Part shown: positions 51,562 through 60,893 of the stretch, piece after piece
Numbering within the stretch: the first letter of the stretch is position 1
Layout of the letters: every line of letters starts with the position of its first letter
Assembly: GCF_051650185.1 (NCBI RefSeq)
Contig: NZ_JBOFIN010000137.1
Coordinates: forward strand, 1 to 64,000
Source: Scandinavium sp051650185
Lineage (GTDB): Bacteria > Pseudomonadota > Gammaproteobacteria > Enterobacterales > Enterobacteriaceae
Reading direction: 5' to 3'
DNA: 64,000 bases
The notes under the pieces: generated by a model
Database searches by the model: none
The model's input: the letters and a program-made list of their open reading frames with translations, nothing else
What the model was told of the DNA's origin: nothing
Made by a program: the position numbers and the translations under genes

Positions 51562-52299
51562 ATGAAAAATGTTGCTTCACTGATGCAGCGTCTGCAAAAA
51601 ATGATGCCGAAACATGTCGAACCGGCATTCAAAACGGGTGAAGAACTGCTGGCCTGGCAAAAGGAGCAAGGAAAACTGCGATCCGAATCGCTCGAACGTG
51701 AAAACAGAGCGATGAAAATGCAGCGCACGTTTAACCGCTCCGGCATTCGCCCGCTGCATCAAAACTGCTCATTTGATAACTATCGCGTTGAAAGCGACGG
51801 TCAAATGAATGCCCTGTCCAAAGCGCGCCAGTATGTCGAAGAGTTCGACGGCAACATCGCGAGCTTTATCTTCTCCGGTAAACCGGGTACCGGCAAAAAC
51901 CATCTGGCCGCCGCCATCTGTAATGAGTTACTGCTGCGCGGGAAGTCCGTGCTGATCATCACCGTGGCCGACATCATGTCCGCCATGAAGGACACCTTCA
52001 GCAACCGCGAAACCAGCGAAGAACAGCTGCTGAACGATCTGAGCAATGTTGATCTGTTGGTGATCGACGAGATCGGCGTGCAAACCGAATCCCGCTATGA
52101 AAAAGTGATCATCAACCAGATCGTCGATCGGCGCTCGTCCTCCAAACGCCCGACTGGGATGCTGACCAACAGTAATATGGACGAAATGAACAAACTGCTC
52201 GGCGAGCGCGTCATGGATCGTATGCGTCTGGGCAACAGCCTGTGGGTGATTTTCAACTGGGACAGTTACCGTAGCCGCGTGACCGGCAAAGAGTATTAA
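51562..52299 (+). CDS. dnaC: DNA replication protein DnaC (helicase loader)
   Basis: 245 residues. The N-terminal DnaB-binding region (about 1-65) is followed by an AAA+ domain: Walker A SGKPGTGKN, Walker B LLVIDEIG and sensor/Arg-finger segment GERVMDRMR. It loads DnaB helicase at oriC and with PriA/DnaT at restart sites. Tightly coupled to dnaT. Confidence 0.97.
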   Translation: MKNVASLMQRLQKMMPKHVEPAFKTGEELLAWQKEQGKLRSESLERENRAMKMQRTFNRSGIRPLHQNCSFDNYRVESDGQMNALSKARQYVEEFDGNIASFIFSGKPGTGKNHLAAAICNELLLRGKSVLIITVADIMSAMKDTFSNRETSEEQLLNDLSNVDLLVIDEIGVQTESRYEKVIINQIVDRRSSSKRPTGMLTNSNMDEMNKLLGERVMDRMRLGNSLWVIFNWDSYRSRVTGKEY

Positions 52300-52359
52300 G
52301 ACGATTCCGACCGCGCACAGCGTTATACTGAGCGGGTTTCGTTCAACAGAGTCGATCTC

Positions 52360-52848
52360 ATGAAAACAGCTAAACACCTTCTTTGCACAACGGCGCTGAC
52401 CAGCGCCCTGCTTTCCACCAGCGTCTTTGCCGTGTCGCTCACCGACACGCTCTCCAGCGCGGCAAGCCAGCTTAGCGGCCAGAGCGGAAGCACTCAGGGC
52501 GGCCCTTCGCTCTCTTCCCTGACCAGCCTGCTCGGCAACAGCCAGTCGTTAAGCGCGGACAACATGAACAACGCCGCCGGGATCCTGCAATACTGCGCTA
52601 AGCAGAAGCTGGCTTCCGCAACGGACGCCGAAAACGTCAAAAATCAGGTGCTGGGCAAGCTCGGCCTCGATACCCCGACTGAACAGAAAGCGGATACCAA
52701 CTATATGGACGGTATTCAGGGCCTGCTCAATGCGCAAAACGGTCAGCAGCTTAATCTGACCACGCTGGGCGACTCCGAGTCAGGAAAACAAGTGAAAACC
52801 AAGGCTTGCGATCTGGTCATGAAACAAGGCCTTAATTTCCTCTCCTGA
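52360..52848 (+). CDS. yjjA: YjjA, DUF2501 periplasmic protein
   Basis: 162 residues (E. coli 164). The signal peptide is cut near VFA (24). A Ser/Gly/Gln-rich low-complexity stretch (about 33-60) precedes a domain with two cysteines (LQYCAKQK and KACDLV). Function is not known. It follows dnaC, as in E. coli. Confidence 0.92.
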   Translation: MKTAKHLLCTTALTSALLSTSVFAVSLTDTLSSAASQLSGQSGSTQGGPSLSSLTSLLGNSQSLSADNMNNAAGILQYCAKQKLASATDAENVKNQVLGKLGLDTPTEQKADTNYMDGIQGLLNAQNGQQLNLTTLGDSESGKQVKTKACDLVMKQGLNFLS

Positions 52849-52945
52849 TCCCCCGCAAAGACCCGCCCACCGGGGCTGTGAGCGGGTCAAAAAACACTCA
52901 CTTTCAATACAATTCTGAAACACAGCACATTTTTTTGACGCTACA

Positions 52946-52976
52946 ATTGCAGCAATATTGCACTGCAATTACAGTG
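52946..52976. promoter_or_regulatory. Overlapping inverted repeats upstream of opgB
   Basis: ATTGCAG-N10-CTGCAAT (52946-52969) overlaps CACTG-CAATTA-CAGTG (52961-52976). A TTGACG box lies just before, at 52935-52940. Candidate operator of unknown ligand. Confidence 0.45.
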
Positions 52977-53033
52977 TACGGTCGAAAAATGAATCGCTGG
53001 TCAACGGATGGCCAGAGTAACTGAGGATGTGCT

Positions 53034-55325
53034 GTGTCCGAGCTTGTTTCTATCGCTCTGTTTCTCGCTTCTGTGGTGATCTACGCATGGAAAGCGGGCC
53101 GAAACACCTGGTGGTTCGCCTCCACCCTGACGGTGCTCGGCCTATTTGTGGTTCTGAACCTGACGCTCTACGCCAGCGATTATTTCACCGGTGACGGCAT
53201 TAATGACGCCGTGCTCTACACCCTGACCAACAGCCTGACCGGTGCGGGTGTCAGCAAATACATTCTTCCCGGGGTGGGCCTTGTGCTGGCGCTGGTGCTG
53301 GTTTTTGGTGGCCTGGGTTGGGTCTTGCGTCGCCGTCGCCATCATCCTCATCATTTCGGCTACAGCGTGCTGGCGCTGGTGCTGGCGCTGGCGTCCGTGG
53401 ATGCCAGCCCGGCATTCCGCCAGATAACGGAGCTGGTCAAATCCCAGTCTCGCGATGGCGATCCTGATTTTGCCGCCTATTACAAAGAGCCGTCGAAGAC
53501 TATCCCGAACCCCAAACTCAACCTGGTGTATATCTACGGCGAAAGTCTGGAACGCACCTATTTTGATAACGAGGCGTTCCCCAACCTCACGCCAGAACTG
53601 GGCAAACTGAAAAACGAAAGTATCGATTTCAGCCACACCATGCAGCTGCCGGGCACCGATTACACCATCGCGGGCATGGTCGCCTCACAGTGCGGCATCC
53701 CGCTGTTTGCGCCATTCGAAGGTAACGCCTCCGCGTCGGTGTCGAGCTTCTTCCCGCAGAATATCTGCCTGGGCGATATCCTGAAAAACTCCGGCTACCA
53801 GAACTACTTCGTGCAGGGCGCAAACCTGCGCTTTGCCGGAAAAGATGTGTTCCTGAAATCCCACGGCTTCGACAATTTGTACGGTTCCGAAGAGCTAAAG
53901 ACCACCGTAGCAGACCCAACCTACCGTAACGACTGGGGTTTCTACGACGATACCGTGCTCGATGAAGTGTGGAAAAAATACGAGGATCTGTCGAAATCCG
54001 GCCAGCGTTTCTCGCTGTTCACCTTAACCGTGGACACGCACCACCCTGATGGCTTTGTCTCACGCACCTGCGACCGTAAAAAGTATGAAATCGACGGCAA
54101 GGTTAACCAGTCATTCAGCGCCGTCACCTGTAGCCAGGAACACGTTGCTGCGCTTATCGAAAAAATCAAAGCCTCGCCATATTTCAAAAACACGGTGATC
54201 GTGGTCTCTTCCGATCATCTGGCGATGAAAAACACCGCCTGGGACTATCTCAACAAACAGGATCGCAGCAACCTGTTCTTCGTGATCCGTGGCGATAAGC
54301 CGCAGCAGGAAGTGATGGCCACCAAGCGCAGCACCATGGATAACGGCGCGACGGTGCTCGATATTCTCGGCGGCGACAACTACATCGGCCTTGGCCGAAG
54401 CAGCCTTTCCGGGCAGTCGCTGGCGGAGATCTTCCTCAATATGAAAGAGAAAGTGCTGGCGTGGAAACCCGACATCATTCGTCTGTGGAACTTCCCGAAA
54501 ACCATCAAGGACTTCACCATCGACGAGCAGAAAAACATGATTGCGTTTTCCGGCTCGCACTTCCGCCTGCCGCTGCTGCTGCGTGTTTCCGACAACCGCG
54601 TCGAACCACTGCCGGAAAGCGAATACTCCGCGCCACTGCGCTATCAGCTGGCAGATTTCGCCCCTCGCGACAACTTCATGTGGATTGACCGTTGCTACAA
54701 GATGGGCCAGCTGTGGGAGCCGGAACTGGCGCTCTCCACGGACTGGTGTGTCTCTCAGGGCCAGCTTGGCGGGCAGCAAACCGTTCAGCACGTCGATAAA
54801 GCGCAATGGAAAGGCAAAGCCGCCTTTAAAGACACGATTATCGACATGGAACGCTATAAAGGTAATGTCGACACGCTGAAAGTGGTGGATAACGATATCC
54901 GCTACAAAGCCGACAGCTTTATTTTCAACGTCGCGGGCGCGCCAGAAGAGGTGAAGCAGTTCAGCGGGATTTCACGTCCTGAAAACTGGGGGCGCTGGTC
55001 GAATGCGCAGCTCGGGAACGAAGTGAAAATCGAATACAAAGCGCCGCTGCCACCGAAGTTCGATCTGGTGATCACCGCGAAAGCCTTTGGCCCGAACGCG
55101 AATAAACCGATCCCGGTTCGCGTCGGTAATAGCGAGCAGACGCTGACGCTGAGCAACGATATCAGCACCACCACGCTGCATTTTGATAACCCAACCGGCA
55201 GTAACCTGCTGACCATCGCACCACCGGACCCGCAATCCACCAACGAAGGCAATATTCTCGGCCACTCGCCGCGCCAGCTGGGGATTGGGATGGTGGAAAT
55301 TAAAGTGGTGAAATCGGAAGGGTAA
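53034..55325 (+). CDS. opgB: Phosphatidylglycerol-membrane-oligosaccharide glycerophosphotransferase OpgB (MdoB)
   Basis: 763 residues from GTG, equal to E. coli OpgB. Three or four N-terminal membrane helices (to about 130) lead to a periplasmic alkaline-phosphatase/sulfatase-like catalytic domain: LVYIYGESLERTYFD, DTHHPDG and VVSSDHLAM supply metal and nucleophile residues. It moves phosphoglycerol from phosphatidylglycerol to osmoregulated periplasmic glucans. The lgo genes that separate it from tsr in E. coli are absent. Confidence 0.97.
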   Translation: MSELVSIALFLASVVIYAWKAGRNTWWFASTLTVLGLFVVLNLTLYASDYFTGDGINDAVLYTLTNSLTGAGVSKYILPGVGLVLALVLVFGGLGWVLRRRRHHPHHFGYSVLALVLALASVDASPAFRQITELVKSQSRDGDPDFAAYYKEPSKTIPNPKLNLVYIYGESLERTYFDNEAFPNLTPELGKLKNESIDFSHTMQLPGTDYTIAGMVASQCGIPLFAPFEGNASASVSSFFPQNICLGDILKNSGYQNYFVQGANLRFAGKDVFLKSHGFDNLYGSEELKTTVADPTYRNDWGFYDDTVLDEVWKKYEDLSKSGQRFSLFTLTVDTHHPDGFVSRTCDRKKYEIDGKVNQSFSAVTCSQEHVAALIEKIKASPYFKNTVIVVSSDHLAMKNTAWDYLNKQDRSNLFFVIRGDKPQQEVMATKRSTMDNGATVLDILGGDNYIGLGRSSLSGQSLAEIFLNMKEKVLAWKPDIIRLWNFPKTIKDFTIDEQKNMIAFSGSHFRLPLLLRVSDNRVEPLPESEYSAPLRYQLADFAPRDNFMWIDRCYKMGQLWEPELALSTDWCVSQGQLGGQQTVQHVDKAQWKGKAAFKDTIIDMERYKGNVDTLKVVDNDIRYKADSFIFNVAGAPEEVKQFSGISRPENWGRWSNAQLGNEVKIEYKAPLPPKFDLVITAKAFGPNANKPIPVRVGNSEQTLTLSNDISTTTLHFDNPTGSNLLTIAPPDPQSTNEGNILGHSPRQLGIGMVEIKVVKSEG

Positions 55326-55356
55326 ATCGGAATAACATCAGGATTTATAGGATGTT

Positions 55357-55382
55357 GTAGGCCCGGCAAGCGCCGCCGGGCA
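55357..55382. repeat. Single REP unit between opgB and tsr
   Basis: GTAGGCCCGGCAAGCGCCGC-CGGGCA palindrome in the convergent gap. Confidence 0.7.
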
Positions 55383-55395
55383 TATTAGTCAGACG

Positions 55396-57066
55396 TCAGA
55401 ACGTTTCCCAGTTATCGCCGTTGTCCGTCACCGCCGCTTTACGCAGTGTGGCTGGAGCCTGAGAAGACGTTTTAACACTAGCCTGTTCACGCTTCGCCGC
55501 CAGCTGTGATTGCTGAATGCGGAACACCGCAACGGCCTGCGTCAGGCGGCTGGCTTGTTCTTCCAGCGCGGCGGCAGCAGAAGCAGACTCTTCCACCAGC
55601 GAGGCGTTCTGCTGAGTCACACGGTCCATTTCAGCCACTGCGAGACCAACCTGGTCGATACCGCGGCTCTGCTCGTCAGACGCAGAAGCAATCTCACCCA
55701 TGATGTCAGTCACGCGAGTCACCGCGTTCACGATCTCATCCATGGTTTCGCCCGCGCTTTCAACCAGCGTAGAACCCACTTCAACACGGCTTACGGAATC
55801 TTCAATCAGACTCTTGATCTCACGTGCCGCCTGAGCACTGCGCTGTGCAAGGTTACGCACCTCGCCCGCAACCACAGCAAATCCACGGCCCTGCTCACCT
55901 GCACGCGCGGCTTCAACTGCGGCGTTCAGTGCCAGAATATTGGTCTGGAAAGCAATGCCGTCGATAACGCTGATAATGTCGGCAATTTTCTGCGAACTGC
56001 CCGCGATATCACGCATGGTCTGCACCACGTTATCGACCACTTTGCCGCCCTTCTGAGCGGTTTCTGAAGCGCTCAGCGCCAGATGGCTGGCCTGGCGGGC
56101 GTTCTCGGCGTTCTGTTTCACCGTCGCCGTCAGCTCTTCCATGCTCGCAGCGGTTTCTTCCAGAGAAGCCGCCTGCTGTTCGGTACGGGAAGAGAGATCG
56201 TTGTTACCCATCGCGATTTCGCTGGCGCCGCTGTAAATGGCATCCGCGCCGTTACGCACTTCGCCCACGGTACGCACCAGCTCGCCCTGCATGTGGCGCA
56301 GAGAATCCGCCAGCTGGCCCATCTCATTGCTGCCCTGCACGTCGATCGGCTTGAGCAGATCGCCGCCTGCAATATGACGAATGCTTTCGATCACGCGATT
56401 CAGCGGGCCGATCAGCGCCTTGTGGATCCCCACCCAGACGCCAACGATCACCACCAGCACCGCCAGCAGAACGCTGGTCAGCACCCAGATCGCCTGATTG
56501 TAAGAACTGCTGTTATCCGCCACAGCAACTTCATATAGATGATCGTTTTGCTGGAAGTAGCTCACGTACGCTTTCTCAAACCCATCCTGATAGCTCTGCG
56601 TTGGCTGATCGAAGAAATCGTTGATCTTGCCCGCGCCCAGCAGCTGGATAAGCTCCGCCAGCGCACCATGGTAGATGTCGTAGTTGCGCTTGATGTCCAA
56701 CGCCGCCGCTTCGCTCTGACGAGGATCGCGCGGCTGTGCTTCATACTCCGCCCAGCGCTTCTCGGCATCGTCCAGCGATTTGCTGGCAATCTGCATCAGC
56801 TCAGCCACGGTAGCCCCGCTGCCAATGTGGTTCTGATCCATCATGTAACGGATCCCGGCGCGGTTGAGGGTATTTCGGGTTTGCAGGAGTGAAACCCAGC
56901 TGCCATTCAGCGTGGATTGCTGTTGGCGAATGGTTTGCAGAACGGTGAAGTTTTCTTTGTCGTGCTTCAGCGCGTTAAAGAACAAGCCGCCGGATGTCAG
57001 TTGTAAAAGGCCAAATAAGACCAAAACCAGCACGAGGCTGGTGACAATTTTAATACGGTTTAACAT
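55396..57066 (-). CDS. tsr: Methyl-accepting chemotaxis protein I (serine receptor) Tsr
   Basis: 556 residues (E. coli 551). Two membrane helices (about 8-30 and 190-212) bracket a four-helix periplasmic ligand domain with the RxxxR serine-binding region (TRNTLNRAGIR). HAMP and methylation helices follow, then the signalling hairpin (QTNILALNAAVEAARAGEQGRGFAVVAGEVR) and the C-terminal CheR/CheB tether NWETF. It senses serine and related cues. A FliA promoter lies upstream. Confidence 0.97.
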   Translation of the reverse strand: MLNRIKIVTSLVLVLVLFGLLQLTSGGLFFNALKHDKENFTVLQTIRQQQSTLNGSWVSLLQTRNTLNRAGIRYMMDQNHIGSGATVAELMQIASKSLDDAEKRWAEYEAQPRDPRQSEAAALDIKRNYDIYHGALAELIQLLGAGKINDFFDQPTQSYQDGFEKAYVSYFQQNDHLYEVAVADNSSSYNQAIWVLTSVLLAVLVVIVGVWVGIHKALIGPLNRVIESIRHIAGGDLLKPIDVQGSNEMGQLADSLRHMQGELVRTVGEVRNGADAIYSGASEIAMGNNDLSSRTEQQAASLEETAASMEELTATVKQNAENARQASHLALSASETAQKGGKVVDNVVQTMRDIAGSSQKIADIISVIDGIAFQTNILALNAAVEAARAGEQGRGFAVVAGEVRNLAQRSAQAAREIKSLIEDSVSRVEVGSTLVESAGETMDEIVNAVTRVTDIMGEIASASDEQSRGIDQVGLAVAEMDRVTQQNASLVEESASAAAALEEQASRLTQAVAVFRIQQSQLAAKREQASVKTSSQAPATLRKAAVTDNGDNWETF

Positions 57067-57096
57067 TTTTTCTCTTTCCAGTGGGAAGTTAACAGT

Positions 57097-57123
57097 TATT
57101 CGGCCTGAAAAGAGAAAACTTTA
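57097..57123 (-). promoter_or_regulatory. FliA (sigma-28) promoter of tsr
   Basis: On the minus strand TAAAGTTT, 11-bp spacer, GCCGAATA; the consensus is TAAAGTTT-N11-GCCGATAA. Confidence 0.85.
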
Positions 57124-57199
57124 AGGAAAAACATGCTGCTTTGAGCAGGTCAGATCATTGCATCCTCTGGAAGCCAACCCCCTGCCGGGCAAACCACAG

Positions 57200-57215
57200 T
57201 GTGATGGTCATCACA
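57200..57215. promoter_or_regulatory. CRP site upstream of btsT
   Basis: TGTGATGGTCATCACA is a perfect TGTGA-N6-TCACA site. btsT (yjiY) of E. coli is known to need cAMP-CRP. Confidence 0.88.
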
Positions 57216-57243
57216 TTTCTTTGTTTGTCAGCCACTTAGTCAA

Positions 57244-57291
57244 ACCACTCACCGCCTCCTGCGACCACTCACCACTCCATACAACCACTCA
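57244..57291 (+). promoter_or_regulatory. Three BtsR-type direct repeats upstream of btsT
   Basis: ACCACTCA occurs at 57244-57251, 57264-57271 and 57284-57291, an exact 20-bp period, with a partial ACCACTCC at 57271-57278. The reported E. coli BtsR (YehT) motif is ACC(G/A)CT(C/T)A, present as two direct repeats. Confidence 0.8.
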
Positions 57292-57410
57292 CTCAGATCC
57301 CACCCACCGCGCGCGCGAAGGTCTGGCACGATCGCCGCAGCATCAAAACCAATACCTCGATTAAGCATTCGCATCTTTTTATTCATTCTAAAAAAAACCG
57401 GGTTTTCACT

Positions 57411-59564
57411 ATGGATATGAAAAAACTTCTCAAACATGTGCCCTGGGCCATCGTCGGGATCATCGGGGCATTTTGCCTGTCGGTGGTTGCGCTGCGTCGC
57501 GGGGAGCACATCAGCGCCCTGTGGATCGTCGTCGCGTCCGTGTCGGTCTATCTGGTGGCGTATCGCTACTACAGTCTCTACATCGCCCAGAAGGTGATGA
57601 AACTTGACGAGACCCGCGCAACGCCGGCGGTGATCAACAACGATGGCCTGAACTACGTGCCGACCAACCGCTACGTGCTGTTCGGCCACCACTTTGCCGC
57701 TATCGCAGGGGCAGGCCCGCTGGTTGGCCCGGTGCTTGCGGCACAGATGGGTTATCTGCCGGGCACACTGTGGTTGCTGGCAGGTGTGGTGCTGGCGGGG
57801 GCGGTACAGGACTTTATGGTGCTGTTTATCTCCTCGCGCCGTAACGGTTCTTCCCTTGGCGAAATGGTGAAAGAAGAGATGGGCCGCGTGCCCGGCTCCA
57901 TCGCGCTGTTTGGCTGCTTCCTGATCATGATAATCATCCTGGCGGTGCTGGCGCTGATCGTGGTGAAAGCCCTGGCCGAAAGCCCGTGGGGCGTGTTCAC
58001 CGTCTGCTCAACCGTGCCGATTGCGCTGTTCATGGGCATCTACATGCGCTTCCTTCGCCCAGGCCGCGTGGGTGAAGTGTCCGTTATCGGGATTGTGCTG
58101 CTGGTCGCTTCTATCTGGTTCGGTGGCGTCATCGCTCACGACCCTTACTGGGGCCCGGCGCTGACCTTCAAAGACACCACCATCACCTTCGCGCTGATTG
58201 GCTACGCGTTTGTTTCTGCACTGCTGCCAGTGTGGCTGATTCTGGCTCCGCGTGATTACCTCGCGACCTTCCTGAAAATCGGCGTGATTGTTGGTCTGGC
58301 ACTCGGCATCGTTATCCTTAACCCGGAACTGAAAATGCCTGCGGTCACGCAGTACATCGACGGCACCGGCCCGCTGTGGAAAGGCGCGATGTTCCCGTTC
58401 CTGTTTATCACCATCGCCTGTGGTGCGGTTTCCGGCTTCCATGCGCTGATCTCTTCCGGCACCACGCCGAAGCTGCTGGCGAATGAAAAGGATGCGCGTC
58501 TGATTGGTTATGGCGCGATGCTGATGGAATCCTTCGTGGCGATCATGGCCCTGGTGGCCGCGTCCATCATCGAACCGGGTCTGTATTTTGCGATGAACAC
58601 CCCGCCAGCAGGCCTCGGCATCACCATGCCAAACCTGCACGAAATGGGCGGTGAAAACGCAGCGATGATCATGGCTCAGCTGAAAGATGCCAGCATTCAC
58701 GCCGCGGCCACCGTCAGCTCCTGGGGCTTCGTGATTTCGCCTGAGCAAATCATGCAGACCGCGAAAGACATCGGCGAACCGTCCGTTCTGAACCGTGCCG
58801 GTGGCGCGCCAACGCTCGCAGTCGGTATCGCGCACGTGTTCCACAAAGTGCTGCCGTGGGCGGACATGGGCTTCTGGTATCACTTCGGTATTCTGTTCGA
58901 AGCGCTGTTCATCCTGACGGCACTCGACGCCGGTACCCGTGCGGGCCGCTTCATGTTGCAGGACTTGCTCGGTAACTTCGTACCATTCCTGAAGAAAACC
59001 GACTCCTTCATCGCGGGCGTTGCTGGCACCGCGGGCTGTGTGGGCCTGTGGGGTTATCTGCTGTATCAGGGCGTTGTCGACCCACTCGGCGGCGTGAAGA
59101 GCCTGTGGCCGCTGTTCGGGATCTCTAACCAGATGCTGGCGGCCGTCGCGCTGGTGCTCGGTACCGTGGTGCTGGTGAAAATGAAGCGCACCAAATACAT
59201 CTGGGTGACCGTGGTACCTGCTCTGTGGCTGCTGCTGTGCACCACCTGGGCGCTTGGCCTGAAGCTGTTCAGCGCCAACCCACAGCTGGAAGGCTTCTTC
59301 TTTATGGCTAACCAGTACAAAGACAAAATTGCCGCCGGTGGCGCAGACTTGACCGCACAACAGATTGCTAACATGAACCATATCGTGGTGAACAACTACA
59401 CCAACGCGGGTCTGAGCATTCTGTTCCTGGTGGTGGTCTACAGCATCATCTTCTACGGCATCAAAACCTGGATGAAGGCTCGCAGCATCGAGGCACGTAC
59501 CGATAAAGAAACACCTTATGTACCAGTGCCAGAAGGTGGCGTGAAGACTTCTTCGCATCATTAA
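57411..59564 (+). CDS. btsT: Pyruvate:H+ symporter BtsT (CstA family)
   Basis: 717 residues (E. coli 716) with about 16-18 membrane helices. CstA marks include GHHFAAIAGAGPLVGPVLAA, SGFHALISSGTTPK and ALDAGTRAGRFMLQD. It takes up pyruvate with protons and is induced by BtsS/BtsR on external pyruvate and by CRP. The conserved C-terminal tail DKETPYVPVPEGG is present. The 344-bp upstream region holds the tsr FliA promoter, a CRP site and three BtsR-type repeats. Followed by yjiX and yjiA. Older name yjiY. Confidence 0.97.
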   Translation: MDMKKLLKHVPWAIVGIIGAFCLSVVALRRGEHISALWIVVASVSVYLVAYRYYSLYIAQKVMKLDETRATPAVINNDGLNYVPTNRYVLFGHHFAAIAGAGPLVGPVLAAQMGYLPGTLWLLAGVVLAGAVQDFMVLFISSRRNGSSLGEMVKEEMGRVPGSIALFGCFLIMIIILAVLALIVVKALAESPWGVFTVCSTVPIALFMGIYMRFLRPGRVGEVSVIGIVLLVASIWFGGVIAHDPYWGPALTFKDTTITFALIGYAFVSALLPVWLILAPRDYLATFLKIGVIVGLALGIVILNPELKMPAVTQYIDGTGPLWKGAMFPFLFITIACGAVSGFHALISSGTTPKLLANEKDARLIGYGAMLMESFVAIMALVAASIIEPGLYFAMNTPPAGLGITMPNLHEMGGENAAMIMAQLKDASIHAAATVSSWGFVISPEQIMQTAKDIGEPSVLNRAGGAPTLAVGIAHVFHKVLPWADMGFWYHFGILFEALFILTALDAGTRAGRFMLQDLLGNFVPFLKKTDSFIAGVAGTAGCVGLWGYLLYQGVVDPLGGVKSLWPLFGISNQMLAAVALVLGTVVLVKMKRTKYIWVTVVPALWLLLCTTWALGLKLFSANPQLEGFFFMANQYKDKIAAGGADLTAQQIANMNHIVVNNYTNAGLSILFLVVVYSIIFYGIKTWMKARSIEARTDKETPYVPVPEGGVKTSSHH

Positions 59565-59570
59565 AATCAT

Positions 59571-59639
59571 GGCGGGTGGCGCAACGCTTACCCGCCCTAC
59601 CCATCCCCGTAGGCCCGGTAAGCGTAGCGCCACCGGGCA
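59571..59639. repeat. REP pair between btsT and yjiX
   Basis: GGCGGGTGGCGCAACGC..CCGCCCTAC (59571-59600) and GTAGGCCCGGTAAGCG..CACCGGGCA (59609-59639) face each other. Confidence 0.8.
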
Positions 59640-59659
59640 TTTACTTATAAGGATGAACA

Positions 59660-59863
59660 ATGTTTGGTAACTTAGGCGAAGCCAAAAAATACCTGGGTCA
59701 GGCGGCAAAGATGCTGATTGGCATCCCGGACTACGACAACTATGTCGAGCACATGAAAACCACTCATCCGGACAAGCCGTACATGACCTACAACGAATTC
59801 TTCCGCGAGCGACAAGAAGCGCGCTACGGCGGCAGTGGAGAAGGCGGCATGCGCTGCTGTTAA
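59660..59863 (+). CDS. yjiX: YbdD/YjiX family small protein
   Basis: 67 residues. Conserved pattern IPDYDNYVEHM...HPDKPYMTYNEFFRERQEARY and a C-terminal CC. Homologues (YbdD, YjiX) always follow a CstA-family transporter, and may aid its function. TAAGGATG precedes the ATG. It lies 10 bp before yjiA. Confidence 0.95.
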   Translation: MFGNLGEAKKYLGQAAKMLIGIPDYDNYVEHMKTTHPDKPYMTYNEFFRERQEARYGGSGEGGMRCC

Positions 59864-59873
59864 AGGAGAGAGT

Positions 59874-60833
59874 ATGACCCCGATTGCAGTCACCCTTCTG
59901 ACCGGATTCCTCGGCGCCGGCAAAACCACCCTGCTGCGCCACATTCTCAACGAGCAGCACGGGTATAAAATCGCCGTCATCGAAAACGAATTCGGCGAAG
60001 TCTCCATCGACTCAGAGCTGATTGGCGACCGGGCCACGCAGATCAAAACCCTGACCAACGGCTGCATCTGCTGTAGTCGATCCAACGAACTGGAAGACGC
60101 CCTGCTGGATCTGCTCGACAGCCGCGATCGCGGTGACATCGAGTTCGACAGACTGGTCATCGAATGTACCGGCATGGCCGATCCCGGCCCGATCGTACAA
60201 ACCTTTTTCTCCCATGAGATCCTCTGCGAACGCTACCTGCTCGACGGCGTGATCGCCCTGGTCGATGCCGTTCATGCCGACGATCAGATGAATCAGTTCA
60301 CTCTCGCGCAATCCCAGGTGGGCTATGCGGACCGCATCCTGCTGACCAAAACCGACGTGGTGGGCGACAGCGAAAAACTGCGTGAACGCCTGAGCCGCAT
60401 CAACGCCCGCGCACCTGTTTATACTGTCACTCATGGCGATATCGAACTGGCGCAGCTGTTCAACACCAACGGGTTTATGCTGGAAGAGAACGTCGTGCAA
60501 CCGAAGCCACGCTTTCACTTTATGGGCGATAAGCAGAACGACATTGCTTCGATCGTCGTCGAGCTGGATTACCCGGTCGATATCAGCGACGTATCACGAG
60601 TTATGGAAAACCTGCTGCTGTCGTTTGCCGACAAACTGCTGCGCTACAAAGGGATGCTGTGGATTGACGGTGAGCCCAACCGCCTGCTGTTCCAGGGCGT
60701 GCAGCGCCTCTACAGCGCCGACTGGGACCGTCCATGGGGCGATGAAGTCCCGCACAGCGTGCTGGTGTTTATTGGCGTGCAACTGCCTGAAGAAGAGATT
60801 CGCTCGGCGTTTGCGGGGTTGAAGAAAGTTTAG
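59874..60833 (+). CDS. yjiA: COG0523-family metal-binding GTPase YjiA
   Basis: 319 residues from the ATG at 59874 (AAAGGAGAGAGT upstream); the frame from 59835 overlaps yjiX and is rejected. Walker A GFLGAGKTT at 11-19, the metal motif GCICC with C64, C66 and C67, and the G4 motif LTKTD. A C-terminal CobW_C domain is present. Family members are metallochaperone GTPases. E. coli YjiA binds Zn, Co or Ni; its client is unknown. Confidence 0.95.
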   Translation: MTPIAVTLLTGFLGAGKTTLLRHILNEQHGYKIAVIENEFGEVSIDSELIGDRATQIKTLTNGCICCSRSNELEDALLDLLDSRDRGDIEFDRLVIECTGMADPGPIVQTFFSHEILCERYLLDGVIALVDAVHADDQMNQFTLAQSQVGYADRILLTKTDVVGDSEKLRERLSRINARAPVYTVTHGDIELAQLFNTNGFMLEENVVQPKPRFHFMGDKQNDIASIVVELDYPVDISDVSRVMENLLLSFADKLLRYKGMLWIDGEPNRLLFQGVQRLYSADWDRPWGDEVPHSVLVFIGVQLPEEEIRSAFAGLKKV

Positions 60834-60840
60834 TTGTTAA

Positions 60841-60876
60841 CTCCCTCTCCCTTTGGGAGAGGGCCGGGGAGAGGGG
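60841..60876. repeat. REP-like palindrome / terminator after yjiA
   Basis: CTCCCTCTCCCTTTGGGAGAGGG followed by CCGGGGAGAGGGG forms a strong GC hairpin. This repeat type is common in enterobacterial intergenic regions; it lies between convergent genes. Confidence 0.65.
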
Positions 60877-60893
60877 ATCAGACCGCACGATTC

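Noticed and set aside
52860..52888. GACCCGC/GCGGGTC hairpin after yjjA as its terminator
   Set aside because: On the coding strand it is followed by As rather than Us, so it is not a convincing intrinsic terminator for yjjA.
58008..59960. 650-codon open frame on the minus strand across btsT
   Set aside because: Antisense shadow of a membrane transporter gene, rich in His/Arg/Gln; btsT is unmistakable in the other strand.
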